Assembly (NCBI GenBank): GCA_009784575.1
Contig: WRBK01000009.1
Coordinates: forward strand, 1 to 64,000
Direction: 5' to 3'
Source: Defluviitaleaceae bacterium
GTDB taxonomy: Bacteria; Bacillota; Clostridia; Lachnospirales; WRAX01
DNA: 64,000 nucleotides
Of this stretch, positions 53,936 to 62,801 are shown piece after piece. Each line of letters begins with the position of its first letter. The stretch's first letter is position 1. The notes beneath the pieces are model-generated. The model had not been told where the DNA came from. It did no database searches and saw only the letters and a program-made list of their open reading frames with translations. Position numbers and translations under genes: made by a program.

Positions 53936-54727
53936 TCATAATAATATCGTCAGCATCACAAAAGTAAGCGGAGCTGTAAAAATTATGGAATCAAAGCGGT
54001 CTAACATACCGCCATGGCCAGGCATAATATTCCCAAAGTCTTTTATATCTTTACGACGTTTGATAGCAGATGCCGCTAAGTCTCCTATTTGCCCTGCTAT
54101 AGAACCCACAAAAGTCACTAAGGCAAAAATTAATATTTGTACATGACTATCCAAAACACCTTGCCCATATAGAATAAAGCCATATACCGCGCCCAAAAGT
54201 GTAGCCGCCACCGTGCCGCCTATAGAGCCTTCTACGGTCTTATTCGGACTTAGCTTGGGCGCAAGCTTGTGGTGCCCAAAGAAGCGACCAGAAAAATACG
54301 CGCCAGTATCACAGCCCCAAGCCGCGATAAACGCAAGCCAAACTACGAAAACACCCATATACATATGTTCGCGCATTACAAATACGGTAGATAGAGAAAC
54401 GGCAATGTAGAAAAACCCAAAAACTGCGATAGATGCATCCATAATACTATTGGTTTTATGCCGTAGCACGGTACATGCCATAACCGCCACCACAAGCATC
54501 ATAGGCAAAATATAGAATATGTCAGCATCAATAAGAAAAATATGCGCTAAAGCCGCACCCATGCCCAAAATATGCACGACTCTGATAGCTCCAAAGGCAC
54601 GGTAAAATTCCCACATAGCTATGATGATGACTAATGCCACAGCAAATTGTAGCCATACACCTCCGAAGATAATGAGAGGCAAAAGTGCGGCAAAGCCTAT
54701 GATTCCCGATAGTATTCTTATTAGCAT
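53936..54727 (-). CDS. cdsA: Phosphatidate cytidylyltransferase CdsA
   Basis: 263 residues with about eight membrane helices. The C-terminal signature is clear: SPNKTVEGSIGG, GQIGDLAASAIKRR and KDFGNIMPGHGGMLDRFDS. The enzyme makes CDP-diacylglycerol for phospholipid synthesis. AAAGGAG lies before ATG 54727. In the usual cluster it follows uppS; here a broken lipoprotein gene is inserted between them. Confidence 0.97.
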   Translation of the reverse strand: MLIRILSGIIGFAALLPLIIFGGVWLQFAVALVIIIAMWEFYRAFGAIRVVHILGMGAALAHIFLIDADIFYILPMMLVVAVMACTVLRHKTNSIMDASIAVFGFFYIAVSLSTVFVMREHMYMGVFVVWLAFIAAWGCDTGAYFSGRFFGHHKLAPKLSPNKTVEGSIGGTVAATLLGAVYGFILYGQGVLDSHVQILIFALVTFVGSIAGQIGDLAASAIKRRKDIKDFGNIMPGHGGMLDRFDSIIFTAPLTFVMLTILL

Positions 54728-54764
54728 GGTTTCTCCTTTGTTTGCAGGCGGTCACAGACTGCCC

Positions 54765-56205
54765 CTACAAGTTTTCGTTTATTATCGCAAGCACTGTTTC
54801 TAGTGCATCCATTTCGTCGCGGTTGAAATAATGAGGGATTGTCCCAGCTTCAAGTGGGCGACCGTAGCTATCCGTGATGTATAGCAAATCCATAATTAGG
54901 ATTACACCGCTATTTGGCAGGGCTACCAAAGTACGAGAGCCGCCATATGCACCACCTGTTATGTCACCTACTGGTATTGCAAAGTCAGATTCTTTAGCAA
55001 CCCAAGGGGATACTTGGGCAGTAGAACCCATTAGCGAACCAGTCGGCATCCAAATTTGACCAGAAAATGGCGTATCACCGCTTGCATCCACATCAATGTA
55101 CACCGTGAAGCCATAATCTAAGCGGTTCATATCGTCCAAATTAAGAACCTGTGTTCAATAATGGGGCGCAATTGTCTGTCCTCTGAAAGCATTGTGCTAA
55201 CAGGGTTTATCAGATTTCCTCTCATAATATTTGCTACATAAGGAGAAGAATAATCGCCATATGCCACAAAGGCAAAGCCTTCGATTCTCACATCTTCTGC
55301 TATGTTTGGCCCCATTATGTAGTCAAAGAAATAGGAAGGTGAACCGCCCTCATTTCTACGCAAATCTATAATAAGGTGGTCAAAATGCTGAATCTCATCA
55401 AAAACTCTTGAATCATTTGCCTCTCATCATTATTAGGAAAGTTCATAAAGCTACCCACAGACAAGTAGGCTATCCTGCCCTCTTCAATAACTTCTGTAAT
55501 CACATTTGATGTTGTCGCCATATTTGCAAAAGCAATATCTACAAACCGCACCACTTCTTCAAAGTTCCCTTCATCCCGTGCGGCAGATATATCCTGTGCC
55601 AACTGATGTTCTCCATGTAGCTCAAGGTTAAGCAGAAATCTTTCATACCATATATCAAGGACATCGGCAAAGATTGATGCCCTGTTGAAATAGGTTTCTT
55701 CTTCGCCCATTTGCCTTATATGTTCATATAGTGCCAAAACTTCGGGTCTCATAAGCCTTTGCTGAGCAGAGTGCGAAAAGAACCGACTATGCCAAACTTG
55801 GTTATTTATTGTGGCATTGTGTAACCACGCATCCATAAACGAAAAATGCGCAAAGCTAGTCGAAGTTAAAGGGGCAAAATGTTCTTCCAGACGAAAGAAA
55901 AATTCATGAACCTCCATCTCATCTCTTTGCTCAATCTCTGCCCTAAAATTACTAATAATCCTACGTATATCAACACTGCGCGCCCAATGCGCTACATCCA
56001 GCAAAGCAAAGTTATTTTCTAGCATATCAAGCAAGTAATCAAGGTCGTCCAAAAAGTCTTGATTTACATGCCTTTCAAGCTCAATAGGGTTATCATCTTT
56101 CCTTATTTCATCAAAATCATTTTCCTCTTCGATAACCCCCCCACAGGCAGTTAGCGATAAAATCGGTAGCAATAAAATAGATAAAATCAGTGCAAATTTT
56201 TTCAT
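54765..56205 (-). pseudogene. Lipoprotein with S41-peptidase-like domain, broken by two frameshifts
   Basis: Three frames join into one protein of about 475 residues. The first (from ATG 56205, after GGAGGT) has a lipoprotein signal (ALILSILLLPILSLTAC), a helical region and VIEEGRIAYLSVGSFMN, ending at 55366. A shift at a TTTTT run near 55400 gives FDHLIIDLRRNEGGS, the S41 core motif, which continues to QLRPIIEHRFL; a second shift near 55135 leads to NLDDMNRLDYGF, the GGAYGGSRTLVALPNSG region and the end at 54765. The catalytic Ser position (typically in TxSA) is not visible as such. Two indels argue for a recent pseudogene or assembly errors. It lies one base after uppS. Confidence 0.7.
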
Positions 56206-56206
56206 A

Positions 56207-56911
56207 TTATCTACCTCCAAACCGCCTCTCTCGGCTTTGATACTGCGCCACAGCTTTATATAAATGCTCTATCTTAAAATCTGGCCAAAGCACGTCCATA
56301 GCTATAAACTCCGAATACGCCGCTTGCCAAAGCAAAAAATTAGATAACCGCATCTCGCCGCTGGTGCGTATTATGAGGTCTGGGTCAGGAGTACCCACTG
56401 TATCCAAGTATTTTGCAAAATCAGTCTCTTGCAGGGGCGAGCTGTGTTCGCCCGCTATCGCCTTATTCACAGCCCGCAGTATCTCATCCCGCCCACCATA
56501 ATTAAGGGCTATACACAGATGCAAACCATCATTATCCGCCGTCATCTCCCTTAGCTGCGCAATCTTCACACGCAAAGAAGGCTCAAGCCGCGACATATCG
56601 CCAATTACGGTCATTTTCACATTATTTTTCTTGGCATCATTGATGTATTGCTGAATATATTCATGCATCAGTCCCATAAGATATGAAACCTCTTCATCAT
56701 CCCTTTTCCAATTTTCGGTAGAAAAGGCATAGACGGTTAGCATCTTAAAGCCATCCGCATTCATGCGCTCCGTAAGACGGCGCAGAGCGGTTGCCCCCGC
56801 CCTATGCCCCGCGCTTCGTTTCATCATAAATCTTTTTGCCCAGCGTCCATTGCCATCCATAATGATAGAAATATGGGCGGGCAGGTTGTTTTTGTCGATT
56901 TGTTCTTTCAT
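56207..56911 (-). CDS. uppS: Undecaprenyl diphosphate synthase UppS
   Basis: 234 residues, cis-prenyltransferase. Active-site HISIIMDGNGRWAK, then GHRAGATALRR, YAFSTENWKR, and the C-terminal DPDLIIRTSGEMRLSNFLLW. It makes the C55 lipid carrier for cell-wall synthesis. It overlaps no gene but is only one base from the downstream lipoprotein gene, and lies ten bases after the HEIIH protein gene. Confidence 0.97.
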   Translation of the reverse strand: MKEQIDKNNLPAHISIIMDGNGRWAKRFMMKRSAGHRAGATALRRLTERMNADGFKMLTVYAFSTENWKRDDEEVSYLMGLMHEYIQQYINDAKKNNVKMTVIGDMSRLEPSLRVKIAQLREMTADNDGLHLCIALNYGGRDEILRAVNKAIAGEHSSPLQETDFAKYLDTVGTPDPDLIIRTSGEMRLSNFLLWQAAYSEFIAMDVLWPDFKIEHLYKAVAQYQSRERRFGGR

Positions 56912-56920
56912 GTTTTGCTC

Positions 56921-57682
56921 CTATTTCATCTGGCTTCTAATTGCATCTTCATTTCTCAAACAATAGTCATATCCTTGCTCCATAAAATCAGTGATGCTCA
57001 AGCGTTTATACATGTCAAGCAAAGTCTCTAAAATAGGCTTGCCATCAATGGTCATGTCATAGAAATAACTATAGGTGCACCCATCCGCAAAATATGGATT
57101 TAGACCGCTTATCCTGCTGTCAGCACGCATAATGGGGTCTATCACCATTTCGCTAAAAACCCATTTTAGATGAGGGGTTTCGTATTCGCTTACATCATCC
57201 CCAAAATGCCGTTGCCACACATAAAACCAAACAAAATGTATAATTTCGTGCAAAGTAACCCCTAGTGCATCCCTCTCGCTGCTTAACCAAAACACATCGA
57301 ATGTTTGGGTAGCAAGAAAGCGCGGCTCTATGGGGTTGAGCGAGATATTGCAAGTCATATCGTTAAATAGTTTGCGGCAGTCTATACCAAAGGCATCAGA
57401 AAAAGCGTCTTCTATCTGCTCTTTGTAGGCTTGCCAGTTTCGTTCATACCTATCAAGCTTGTGAGTGATGATATCAAGCTCTTTTTCGTAAATATTTTTC
57501 ATCACTTCATAGATATAGTCTTCACGCTTTTTTGTATCCAAAGAATCAAAATGCGCCCTGTCCATATGAGAATATATCCGAAACAAAGAATCACGCCAAT
57601 AGTCACTGACATCATCCTTTTGAAACATCATGATACTATCCACCATATATCGCAAACCTGGGTTTTTAAATGCAATCTCCAT
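56921..57682 (-). CDS. Hypothetical protein with HEIIH metalloprotease-like motif
   Basis: 253 residues, cytoplasmic, helical, not recognised. LGVTLHEIIHFVWFYVWQR carries an HExxH zinc motif, and about 30 residues later LKWVFSEMVID offers a Glu in the place expected for gluzincin-type metallopeptidases. No signal peptide. ATG overlaps the stop of the upstream GNAT gene (TAATG). The motif suggests a peptidase, but the family is unknown; a possible role in processing a modified peptide is speculation. Confidence 0.5.
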   Translation of the reverse strand: MEIAFKNPGLRYMVDSIMMFQKDDVSDYWRDSLFRIYSHMDRAHFDSLDTKKREDYIYEVMKNIYEKELDIITHKLDRYERNWQAYKEQIEDAFSDAFGIDCRKLFNDMTCNISLNPIEPRFLATQTFDVFWLSSERDALGVTLHEIIHFVWFYVWQRHFGDDVSEYETPHLKWVFSEMVIDPIMRADSRISGLNPYFADGCTYSYFYDMTIDGKPILETLLDMYKRLSITDFMEQGYDYCLRNEDAIRSQMK

Positions 57683-58176
57683 TAATCACACCTCCTATAA
57701 AATATCCAGAAACCATCATGCTTTGCCTCTTGTTCATAGCCTTGTTTTCGCCAAAAATTGGCGGTATCATCAAAAGAACCAAGACCAATCTTCGTAAAAC
57801 CTGCTAACCGCGCGGCTTGCATTATGCCTTCCGACACATTAGCACCAATACCTTTTCCCTTCATATCTCCATGCACCACAAGAAAGCTAAGATATAGCTC
57901 ACCTTGCACAGGCACATTAGCAAGCAAATCAACAGCTGCGATAGCCTGACCATTTTGGCATATCACCATTAGGTGTTTATCATCAGACTTAAAGCCATCA
58001 GGCAATTTTAGTATGGCTTCTGCCACACCCAGCTCGTCAATCAGTTTGCCATATCCCTCTATCAAAAATTCGCGGTTAGTCTCGAAAACTTCGCGTGTTT
58101 CAGTATAGTTGTCTAGCGTTAATGTCACTATATTGTATTGCGGCAAGACCTGTTGCAGTGCGCTATAAAGATTCAT
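57682..58176 (-). CDS. GNAT acetyltransferase, tandem copy 2
   Basis: 164 residues with a GNAT fold: YLSFLVVHGDMKGKGIGANV (acetyl-CoA loop K-G-K-G-I-G) and TANFWRKQGYEQEAKH. It is a paralogue of the gene just upstream; the N termini (LPQYNIVTLTLDNYTETREV here) are almost superimposable. The start at 58176 lies inside the end of the first copy (14-bp overlap) after AGGGGT. A local duplication within the frr-uppS interval. Confidence 0.75.
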   Translation of the reverse strand: MNLYSALQQVLPQYNIVTLTLDNYTETREVFETNREFLIEGYGKLIDELGVAEAILKLPDGFKSDDKHLMVICQNGQAIAAVDLLANVPVQGELYLSFLVVHGDMKGKGIGANVSEGIMQAARLAGFTKIGLGSFDDTANFWRKQGYEQEAKHDGFWIFYRRCD

Positions 58177-58681
58177 GCAGACCCCTTTGGAAAACCAATA
58201 TATCGTTGCTTTTGCCTTCATGAGTAAAGCTCACTTTCTCCCAAAAGCGTATGGCATTACTATTTTTTTCGATAATACCTAAGCGAATGCTGTCAAAGTT
58301 AGCTGAACTCGCCGCTTTAACAACACCATCAACAACAAACGCCCCAATTCCTTTGCCATGCAAATCACCATGTACCAAAAGCAACCCCAGCCAGAGGTTG
58401 CCTTTGTTTGGATAGTCAGCAAGCAGGTCAATTACTGCAACAACCTTGCCATCCTGATTTTTATCACAAATAGCCACAAAAAGCTTGCCTGATATATCAA
58501 AGCCATCAGGCACTGCATACATTGCATTCAAGATGCTTTCATCGTCACTAACACCGCCAAAAAACGCGAAATACTCAGGGTTTGTAAAATAGACCTCTCG
58601 AGCGATAGTGTAATTATCTTGCGTTAATGATACAATATCATAATGCGGCATAGTTTGCATCAGCGCATTGTGCATCCGCAT
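58163..58681 (-). CDS. GNAT acetyltransferase, tandem copy 1
   Basis: 172 residues, paralogous to the downstream gene: MPHYDIVSLTQDNYTIAREV at the start and LLLVHGDLHGKGIGAFVVDG at the acetyl-CoA site. Substrate unknown. The ATG is fused to the frr stop (TAATG), so it is translated with frr. Such coupling suggests stable co-expression with ribosome recycling factor, not a functional link. Confidence 0.75.
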   Translation of the reverse strand: MRMHNALMQTMPHYDIVSLTQDNYTIAREVYFTNPEYFAFFGGVSDDESILNAMYAVPDGFDISGKLFVAICDKNQDGKVVAVIDLLADYPNKGNLWLGLLLVHGDLHGKGIGAFVVDGVVKAASSANFDSIRLGIIEKNSNAIRFWEKVSFTHEGKSNDILVFQRGLHESL

Positions 58682-59238
58682 TATACAGTCATAATTTCCT
58701 TGGTTTTTCTTTCCACAACTTTATCAATTTCTTCAATTTTCTTGTCTGTAAATTTTTGGATATCCTCCTTATCTTTTTTCAAATCGTCTTCTGTTATTTC
58801 GCCTTTTTTTTCTGCTTTTTCTGCCGCATCAATACCTTCACGGCGTACATTGCGTATGGCTACTTTAGCATCTTCGCTGCGCTTTTTGACCTCTTTGACA
58901 AGCTCCTTACGGCGGTCTTCTGTTAGCTCAGGAAATACAAGGCGGATAACCTTGCCATCATTGCTTGGGTTTATGCCAAGGTCGGATGCCATTACAGCCT
59001 TTTCTATAACCTTCAGCATATTTGGATCCCATGGTGCTATTTGAAGCAAGCGTGCCTCTGGTACTGTAACATTAGCAACTTGGCTGATTGGTGATGGTGC
59101 GCCATAGTTGTCTACAGTGATTTTTGCTAGCACATTTGGGTTTGCACGACCAGCCTTAATGGTCTCTAGGTCTCTTTCAAATGCCGTTACAGTTTTTCCC
59201 ATTTTTTCGTCAAATACTTTTGTGTCCAATGCACTCAT
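58681..59238 (-). CDS. frr: Ribosome recycling factor
   Basis: 185 residues, full length. FERDLETIKAGRANPNVLAK, LGINPSNDGKVIRLVFPELT and the C-terminal DEKKGEITEDDL-like hinge define RRF, which splits post-termination ribosomes with EF-G. In most Firmicutes frr follows pyrH; here pyrH is 2.2 kb away on the other strand. It overlaps the upstream membrane protein gene by four bases (ATGA). Confidence 0.97.
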   Translation of the reverse strand: MSALDTKVFDEKMGKTVTAFERDLETIKAGRANPNVLAKITVDNYGAPSPISQVANVTVPEARLLQIAPWDPNMLKVIEKAVMASDLGINPSNDGKVIRLVFPELTEDRRKELVKEVKKRSEDAKVAIRNVRREGIDAAEKAEKKGEITEDDLKKDKEDIQKFTDKKIEEIDKVVERKTKEIMTV

Positions 59239-59837
59239 GTTGTGTTCCTCCCTTTATTTATCTTGCCTCGGCAATCCTCTACCAGTTGCTTTGCATATTC
59301 CTCACGGTTCTTGCTAGCAAACATTAACTTTAGCTTGCCTGGCGTTATCTTTTTCTTTATTTGTTCCTGCTCATCTTTTGAGCAGTCGCATTCTGTTAGC
59401 ACTTCATCCACTATTTCCATCATCTTTTGTTCATCACTTTTTACATAGCGACCAAGAATTTTTTCAAAACCCATGGGAATTACAGTACCCATAATACCTG
59501 CACCAATAAGCCCGCCTAATATCTCAATAGCAAACCAGCCAGCACCAATATACCAGCCCATCGTGCCAAAAACAATAAGCAGTATCGAAAGTACCACATT
59601 TCGTACAAATTGCACCTTGGATATACGGTTGCGGGCTAGGCCATAAAGGTCAAGAACCAGTATTGTTATCGCAGAGAGTATGCGAGTAAACACCGTTGCA
59701 CGCAAGAGTTGTACCATAGAGCGCAAAGCTACCCTAAAGCCGCCCAACATCACGAGATTTATCGCGGCTGTAGTTATCTTAGGTAGTGTCATGCGCAAAA
59801 GTGTATCAAGGCTTGCTAGCCCTTTGAGTTTCTTCAT
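59235..59837 (-). CDS. Hypothetical membrane protein before frr
   Basis: 200 residues, not recognised. Two or three membrane helices occur in the first 125 residues (ITILVLDLYGLARN, VVLSILLIVFGTMGWYIGAG, IEILGGLIGAGIMGTVIP). The C-terminal 70 residues are soluble and charged (MMEIVDEVLTECDCSKDEQE). The end overlaps frr (ATGA). No enzyme motif is visible. Confidence 0.6.
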   Translation of the reverse strand: MKKLKGLASLDTLLRMTLPKITTAAINLVMLGGFRVALRSMVQLLRATVFTRILSAITILVLDLYGLARNRISKVQFVRNVVLSILLIVFGTMGWYIGAGWFAIEILGGLIGAGIMGTVIPMGFEKILGRYVKSDEQKMMEIVDEVLTECDCSKDEQEQIKKKITPGKLKLMFASKNREEYAKQLVEDCRGKINKGRNTT

Positions 59838-59862
59838 GGTAATTTTCCCCCGCCTAGGGTCA

Positions 59863-60381
59863 TCATCGTATGGTTATAAACTTTTGCGTTGCATAAAATG
59901 TGTACTGCGAGCCTTGCAAATGATAGAAGCCGATACCTATATGCGTTAGACTAGGATTTAGGATATTTGCCCTATGCCCTTCAGAGTTCATCCAACCTTC
60001 CATCATAGCCTCAGGCGTTTGAAAACCCGCTATAACATTTTCTGCCATACCTACTACATTGGGTATGGCAAGAGCCGCTATTCTCTCACTAAAGCTAGTG
60101 CCATCGGAACTATCGTGCGAAAAATTATTATTTTGCGCCATGTCTGCACTGTGCGCTTGAGCAGATGCGGCTAATTCATCATGCCAAATAAGTGGCGGTA
60201 TACCGTAGTTTGCTCGTTCGATATTAACAAGCTCAAAAATGCGTTGCTCAAATATTTCTGCTTCAGTGGGAGGTGCTGGATTACTAATGACCATTGGCAC
60301 TTCCGAAGGAAAGAGCGAGCAAGCCGAAAAAATAACAAAAGTCGCCGCTATAATAGCGACTGCTAACACAAATTTTCTCAT
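59863..60381 (-). CDS. CAP-domain lipoprotein
   Basis: 172 residues. A lipoprotein signal (FVLAVAIIAATFVIFSAC) and one CAP/SCP (YkwD-type) domain: FELVNIERANYGIPPLIWHD, AQAHSADMAQNNNFSHDSSD, MEGWMNSEGHRANILNPSLT and THIGIGFYHL. CAP proteins are extracellular; bacterial ones often appear on spores or biofilm. Start at 60381 after GGGGGA. It is a partial duplicate of the next upstream gene, which carries an almost identical CAP domain. Confidence 0.85.
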   Translation of the reverse strand: MRKFVLAVAIIAATFVIFSACSLFPSEVPMVISNPAPPTEAEIFEQRIFELVNIERANYGIPPLIWHDELAASAQAHSADMAQNNNFSHDSSDGTSFSERIAALAIPNVVGMAENVIAGFQTPEAMMEGWMNSEGHRANILNPSLTHIGIGFYHLQGSQYTFYATQKFITIR

Positions 60382-60405
60382 AAATTCCCCCAACAATACA
60401 GGATT

Positions 60406-61314
60406 CTATCGTATATTCATAAATTTCTGCGTTGCATAATATGTCCATTCTGAATCTGGCAAATGATAGAAGCCAATCCCTATATGCGTAAGGTTGGGGT
60501 CTAGGATATTTCCTCTATGCCCTTCCGAGTTCATCCAGCCTGTCATCATTGCTTCTGGGGTTTGACCACCAGCCAAAATATTCTCCGCTATGCCCATATT
60601 AGGTATGCCAAGAGCCGCCATTCTCGCGCTAAAGCTAGTGCCATCCGAACTACTATGCGAAAAATTATTATTTCGTGCCATGTCCGCGCTATGCGCTCGA
60701 GCAGATGCGGCTAGCCCATCATGCCAAATAAGCGGTGGCACGCCATTGTTTGCTCGCTCAATATTAACAAGTTCAAAGATGCGTTGCTCAAACGCTTCCG
60801 TCTCGGTCAACTGTGCAGCATCAGGCAATGTCGTTACAAAGGGCGGCAGTATATCATCATCGCCAATTTCCAAAGTAGGTCCGTTTACTATATATCTTAT
60901 TATTACTGTGTTCATGGCTGAATCCCAGCTCGCTTCCAGTCCTATACTTTCTACAACAGCACGTATAGGTATCAGTGTTCTACCGTCAAAAATTTGCGCT
61001 GGAGCATCCAGCGTATGAATATGCCCATTTGTTGTAAATGTCTGGCTGCCTACAGTAATGACTATCACAGAGTTATTATCAGTAAGCGTAGCAGTCTGGG
61101 CGGCTTGATTCCAGTCTACGTCAAAGCCTAGATGCTCAAAAACACCTCGCACAGGCACAAGTGTTCGACCATCTATGATAATGGGGTCTTGCCCCCCAAA
61201 ATTCACAGATTCCCCAAATATGGTTACATTAACTTCGGAAGCAGAGAGCGAACAAACCGAAAAAACAGCGAATGTTATCACAAGAGCCGCAATTGATGTA
61301 ATAATTTTTCTCAT
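60406..61314 (-). CDS. Secreted protein: copper amine oxidase N-terminal-like plus CAP domain
   Basis: 302 residues. Signal peptide, then two copper amine oxidase N-domain-like repeats (about 50-155; IIIDGRTLVPVRGVFEHLGF and QIFDGRTLIPIRAVVESIGL, common as cell-wall/stalk domains in Clostridia), a linker, and a CAP domain (FELVNIERANNGVPPLIWHD to GIGFYHLPDSEW). ATG at 61314 lies six bases after GGAGGG (a second ATG precedes it). The CAP part is nearly identical to that of the downstream lipoprotein gene, so a tandem duplication with domain loss is likely. Confidence 0.85.
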   Translation of the reverse strand: MRKIITSIAALVITFAVFSVCSLSASEVNVTIFGESVNFGGQDPIIIDGRTLVPVRGVFEHLGFDVDWNQAAQTATLTDNNSVIVITVGSQTFTTNGHIHTLDAPAQIFDGRTLIPIRAVVESIGLEASWDSAMNTVIIRYIVNGPTLEIGDDDILPPFVTTLPDAAQLTETEAFEQRIFELVNIERANNGVPPLIWHDGLAASARAHSADMARNNNFSHSSSDGTSFSARMAALGIPNMGIAENILAGGQTPEAMMTGWMNSEGHRGNILDPNLTHIGIGFYHLPDSEWTYYATQKFMNIR

Positions 61315-61430
61315 CATTTTCCCTCCAAAACTATAAAATTCATCTAGGTCATGCTTGATTATAGCACAATAATAACCAAAAATCAAAAAAAATTTATGAA
61401 CAACAAGCAAGTCATAGCACTTGATTTTTT

Positions 61431-61460
61431 TTGCCGAATATGATAAATTAAGAGTATAAT
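61431..61460 (+). promoter_or_regulatory. Promoter of pyrH
   Basis: TTGCCG, 18 bases, TATAAT, with a short leader of about 17 bp before the start codon. Divergent from the CAP gene. Confidence 0.6.
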
Positions 61461-61483
61461 AACGAATGATGCAGAGGTGCTAT

Positions 61484-62320
61484 ATGTTTAAAAGAGTGGT
61501 GATAAAGCTCAGCGGCGAGGCGCTTGCGGGCATGGAGCAAACAAAAGAGTATGTGAAAATGTTCATAGAGGACACGCGCGATATCTTAGAATCAGATGGC
61601 GAGATAGATGACAAATTTATCTACGATGAAACAAAAAAACTGGACAAAGCCAAACTGCGTCTGCGCTTTGATGATGATGTTATAGGCGATATTATATCCC
61701 AGATAAAAGACATTATGGATGCTGGCTGCGAGGTAGCTCTTGTTGTGGGCGGCGGAAACTTCTGGCGCGGGCGTGATAGTAAGGAGGACATAGATAAGGT
61801 GCGTAGCGACCAAATAGGTATGATGGCTACTGTCATGAATGCCGTATATCTAACAGATATGCTGGAGAAGGCAGGGATAGATTCTGTTGTTCTTACCCCT
61901 GTTATTATAGGCACTGTCACACAACAATTTTCTAAAAAAGCCGCATTAAAATATATGGCAGAAAAAAATGTGGTCATCTTTGCGGCAGGAACGGGTCATC
62001 CATTTTTCTCCACAGACACCATAGCCGCCATACGCACAGCGGAACTAGAGGCAGATGCTTTACTTTTTGCGAAAAATGTGGACGGCGTGTATGACAGCGA
62101 CCCAAACCAAAACCATCGTGCTATAAAACTGAAAAACATAACCTACCGCTCTGTGATTGAAAACAACTTGACTGTGATAGATACCGCCGCCAGCGCAATA
62201 TGCGAGGAGCAGAAAATCCTTTCCATTATCTTTAAGCTTGACGAGCCAGATGCTATTGTTAAATGTGTTTCTGGGGATGAAGATGAGATATTGAAGATAG
62301 GAACTACTGTGACGGTGTAG
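61484..62320 (+). CDS. pyrH: UMP kinase with a long insertion
   Basis: 278 residues where about 240 are usual. Core motifs are intact: RVVIKLSGEALAG, VALVVGGGNFWRGR, DQIGMMATVMNAVYL, VVIFAAGTGHPFFSTDT, DALLFAKNVDGVYDSDP. Between LSGEALAG and the first long helix lies an insertion of about 35 residues (VKMFIEDTRDILESDGEIDD and onwards), charged and helical, near the allosteric face. The product phosphorylates UMP to UDP. ATG 61484 has AGAGGTG upstream. Inverted relative to frr, unlike the common pyrH-frr order. Confidence 0.9.
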   Translation: MFKRVVIKLSGEALAGMEQTKEYVKMFIEDTRDILESDGEIDDKFIYDETKKLDKAKLRLRFDDDVIGDIISQIKDIMDAGCEVALVVGGGNFWRGRDSKEDIDKVRSDQIGMMATVMNAVYLTDMLEKAGIDSVVLTPVIIGTVTQQFSKKAALKYMAEKNVVIFAAGTGHPFFSTDTIAAIRTAELEADALLFAKNVDGVYDSDPNQNHRAIKLKNITYRSVIENNLTVIDTAASAICEEQKILSIIFKLDEPDAIVKCVSGDEDEILKIGTTVTV

Positions 62321-62336
62321 TTTACGCAATGTATAA

Positions 62337-62465
62337 TTATTCGTTTAATAGCTCACCAACACTTAATCCCAAAGCTTTTGCTAAAATTACGACCTCAAAA
62401 TCTTGAACAAGCCTGTATTGCTCCTCAAGACGAGACAGGCTTGTTTTTATATTTGTTCCATCACT
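62337..62465 (-). pseudogene. C-terminal remnant of an XRE-type HTH protein
   Basis: On the minus strand a short frame reads TSLSRLEEQYRLVQDFEVVI, then LAKALGLSVGELLNE and a stop at 62337. This matches the end of XRE-type repressors. The HTH start is missing; just upstream another frame reads IIVNAIKGIKEIQSEFIEQL before a stop. The stretch 62321-62531 therefore contains decayed gene pieces next to a working toxin-antitoxin pair. Confidence 0.45.
62406..62450 (+). terminator. Terminator of pyrH
   Basis: AACAAGCCTGT and ACAGGCTTGTT form an 11-bp stem followed by TTTAT, about 85 bp after the stop codon. The same bases encode part of an HTH remnant on the other strand. Confidence 0.65.
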
Positions 62466-62531
62466 TTAACTGCTCAATAAACTCTGATTGAATTTCTTTT
62501 ATTCCTTTGATGGCGTTGACAATAATTTTCC

Positions 62532-62801
62532 CTAATGGTCACCATCATGTCCTTTGCATGACAATATGAATAATGCTTGACCATCTGAAAAATAGACCAA
62601 TCTATCACTCCTGTTTATCTCTCGTGAAAATCGAACAGGATTTTTGTAGTGCCTTAATTTTTCTGGCTTACCCAAGCCTTCATTTAGCCCATTCTTCAAA
62701 ATGTCCTCAATGAGTTCATCTATCTTTGCAACCGTCTTCGGATTAGATTTTTCCCATGCCCTATACTCTTTTAAGGCAGAGTTTGCGAAAATTACTCTCA
62801 T
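62532..62801 (-). CDS. YoeB/RelE-type mRNA interferase toxin
   Basis: 89 residues. RVIFANSALKEYRAWEKSNP, KTVAKIDELIEDILKN, the central GKPEKLRHYKNPVRFSREIN and the terminal LFILSCKGHDGDH follow YoeB of the RelE superfamily, which cleaves mRNA on the ribosome. The start overlaps the antitoxin stop by four bases (ATGA). Length is complete. Confidence 0.85.
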   Translation of the reverse strand: MRVIFANSALKEYRAWEKSNPKTVAKIDELIEDILKNGLNEGLGKPEKLRHYKNPVRFSREINRSDRLVYFSDGQALFILSCKGHDGDH

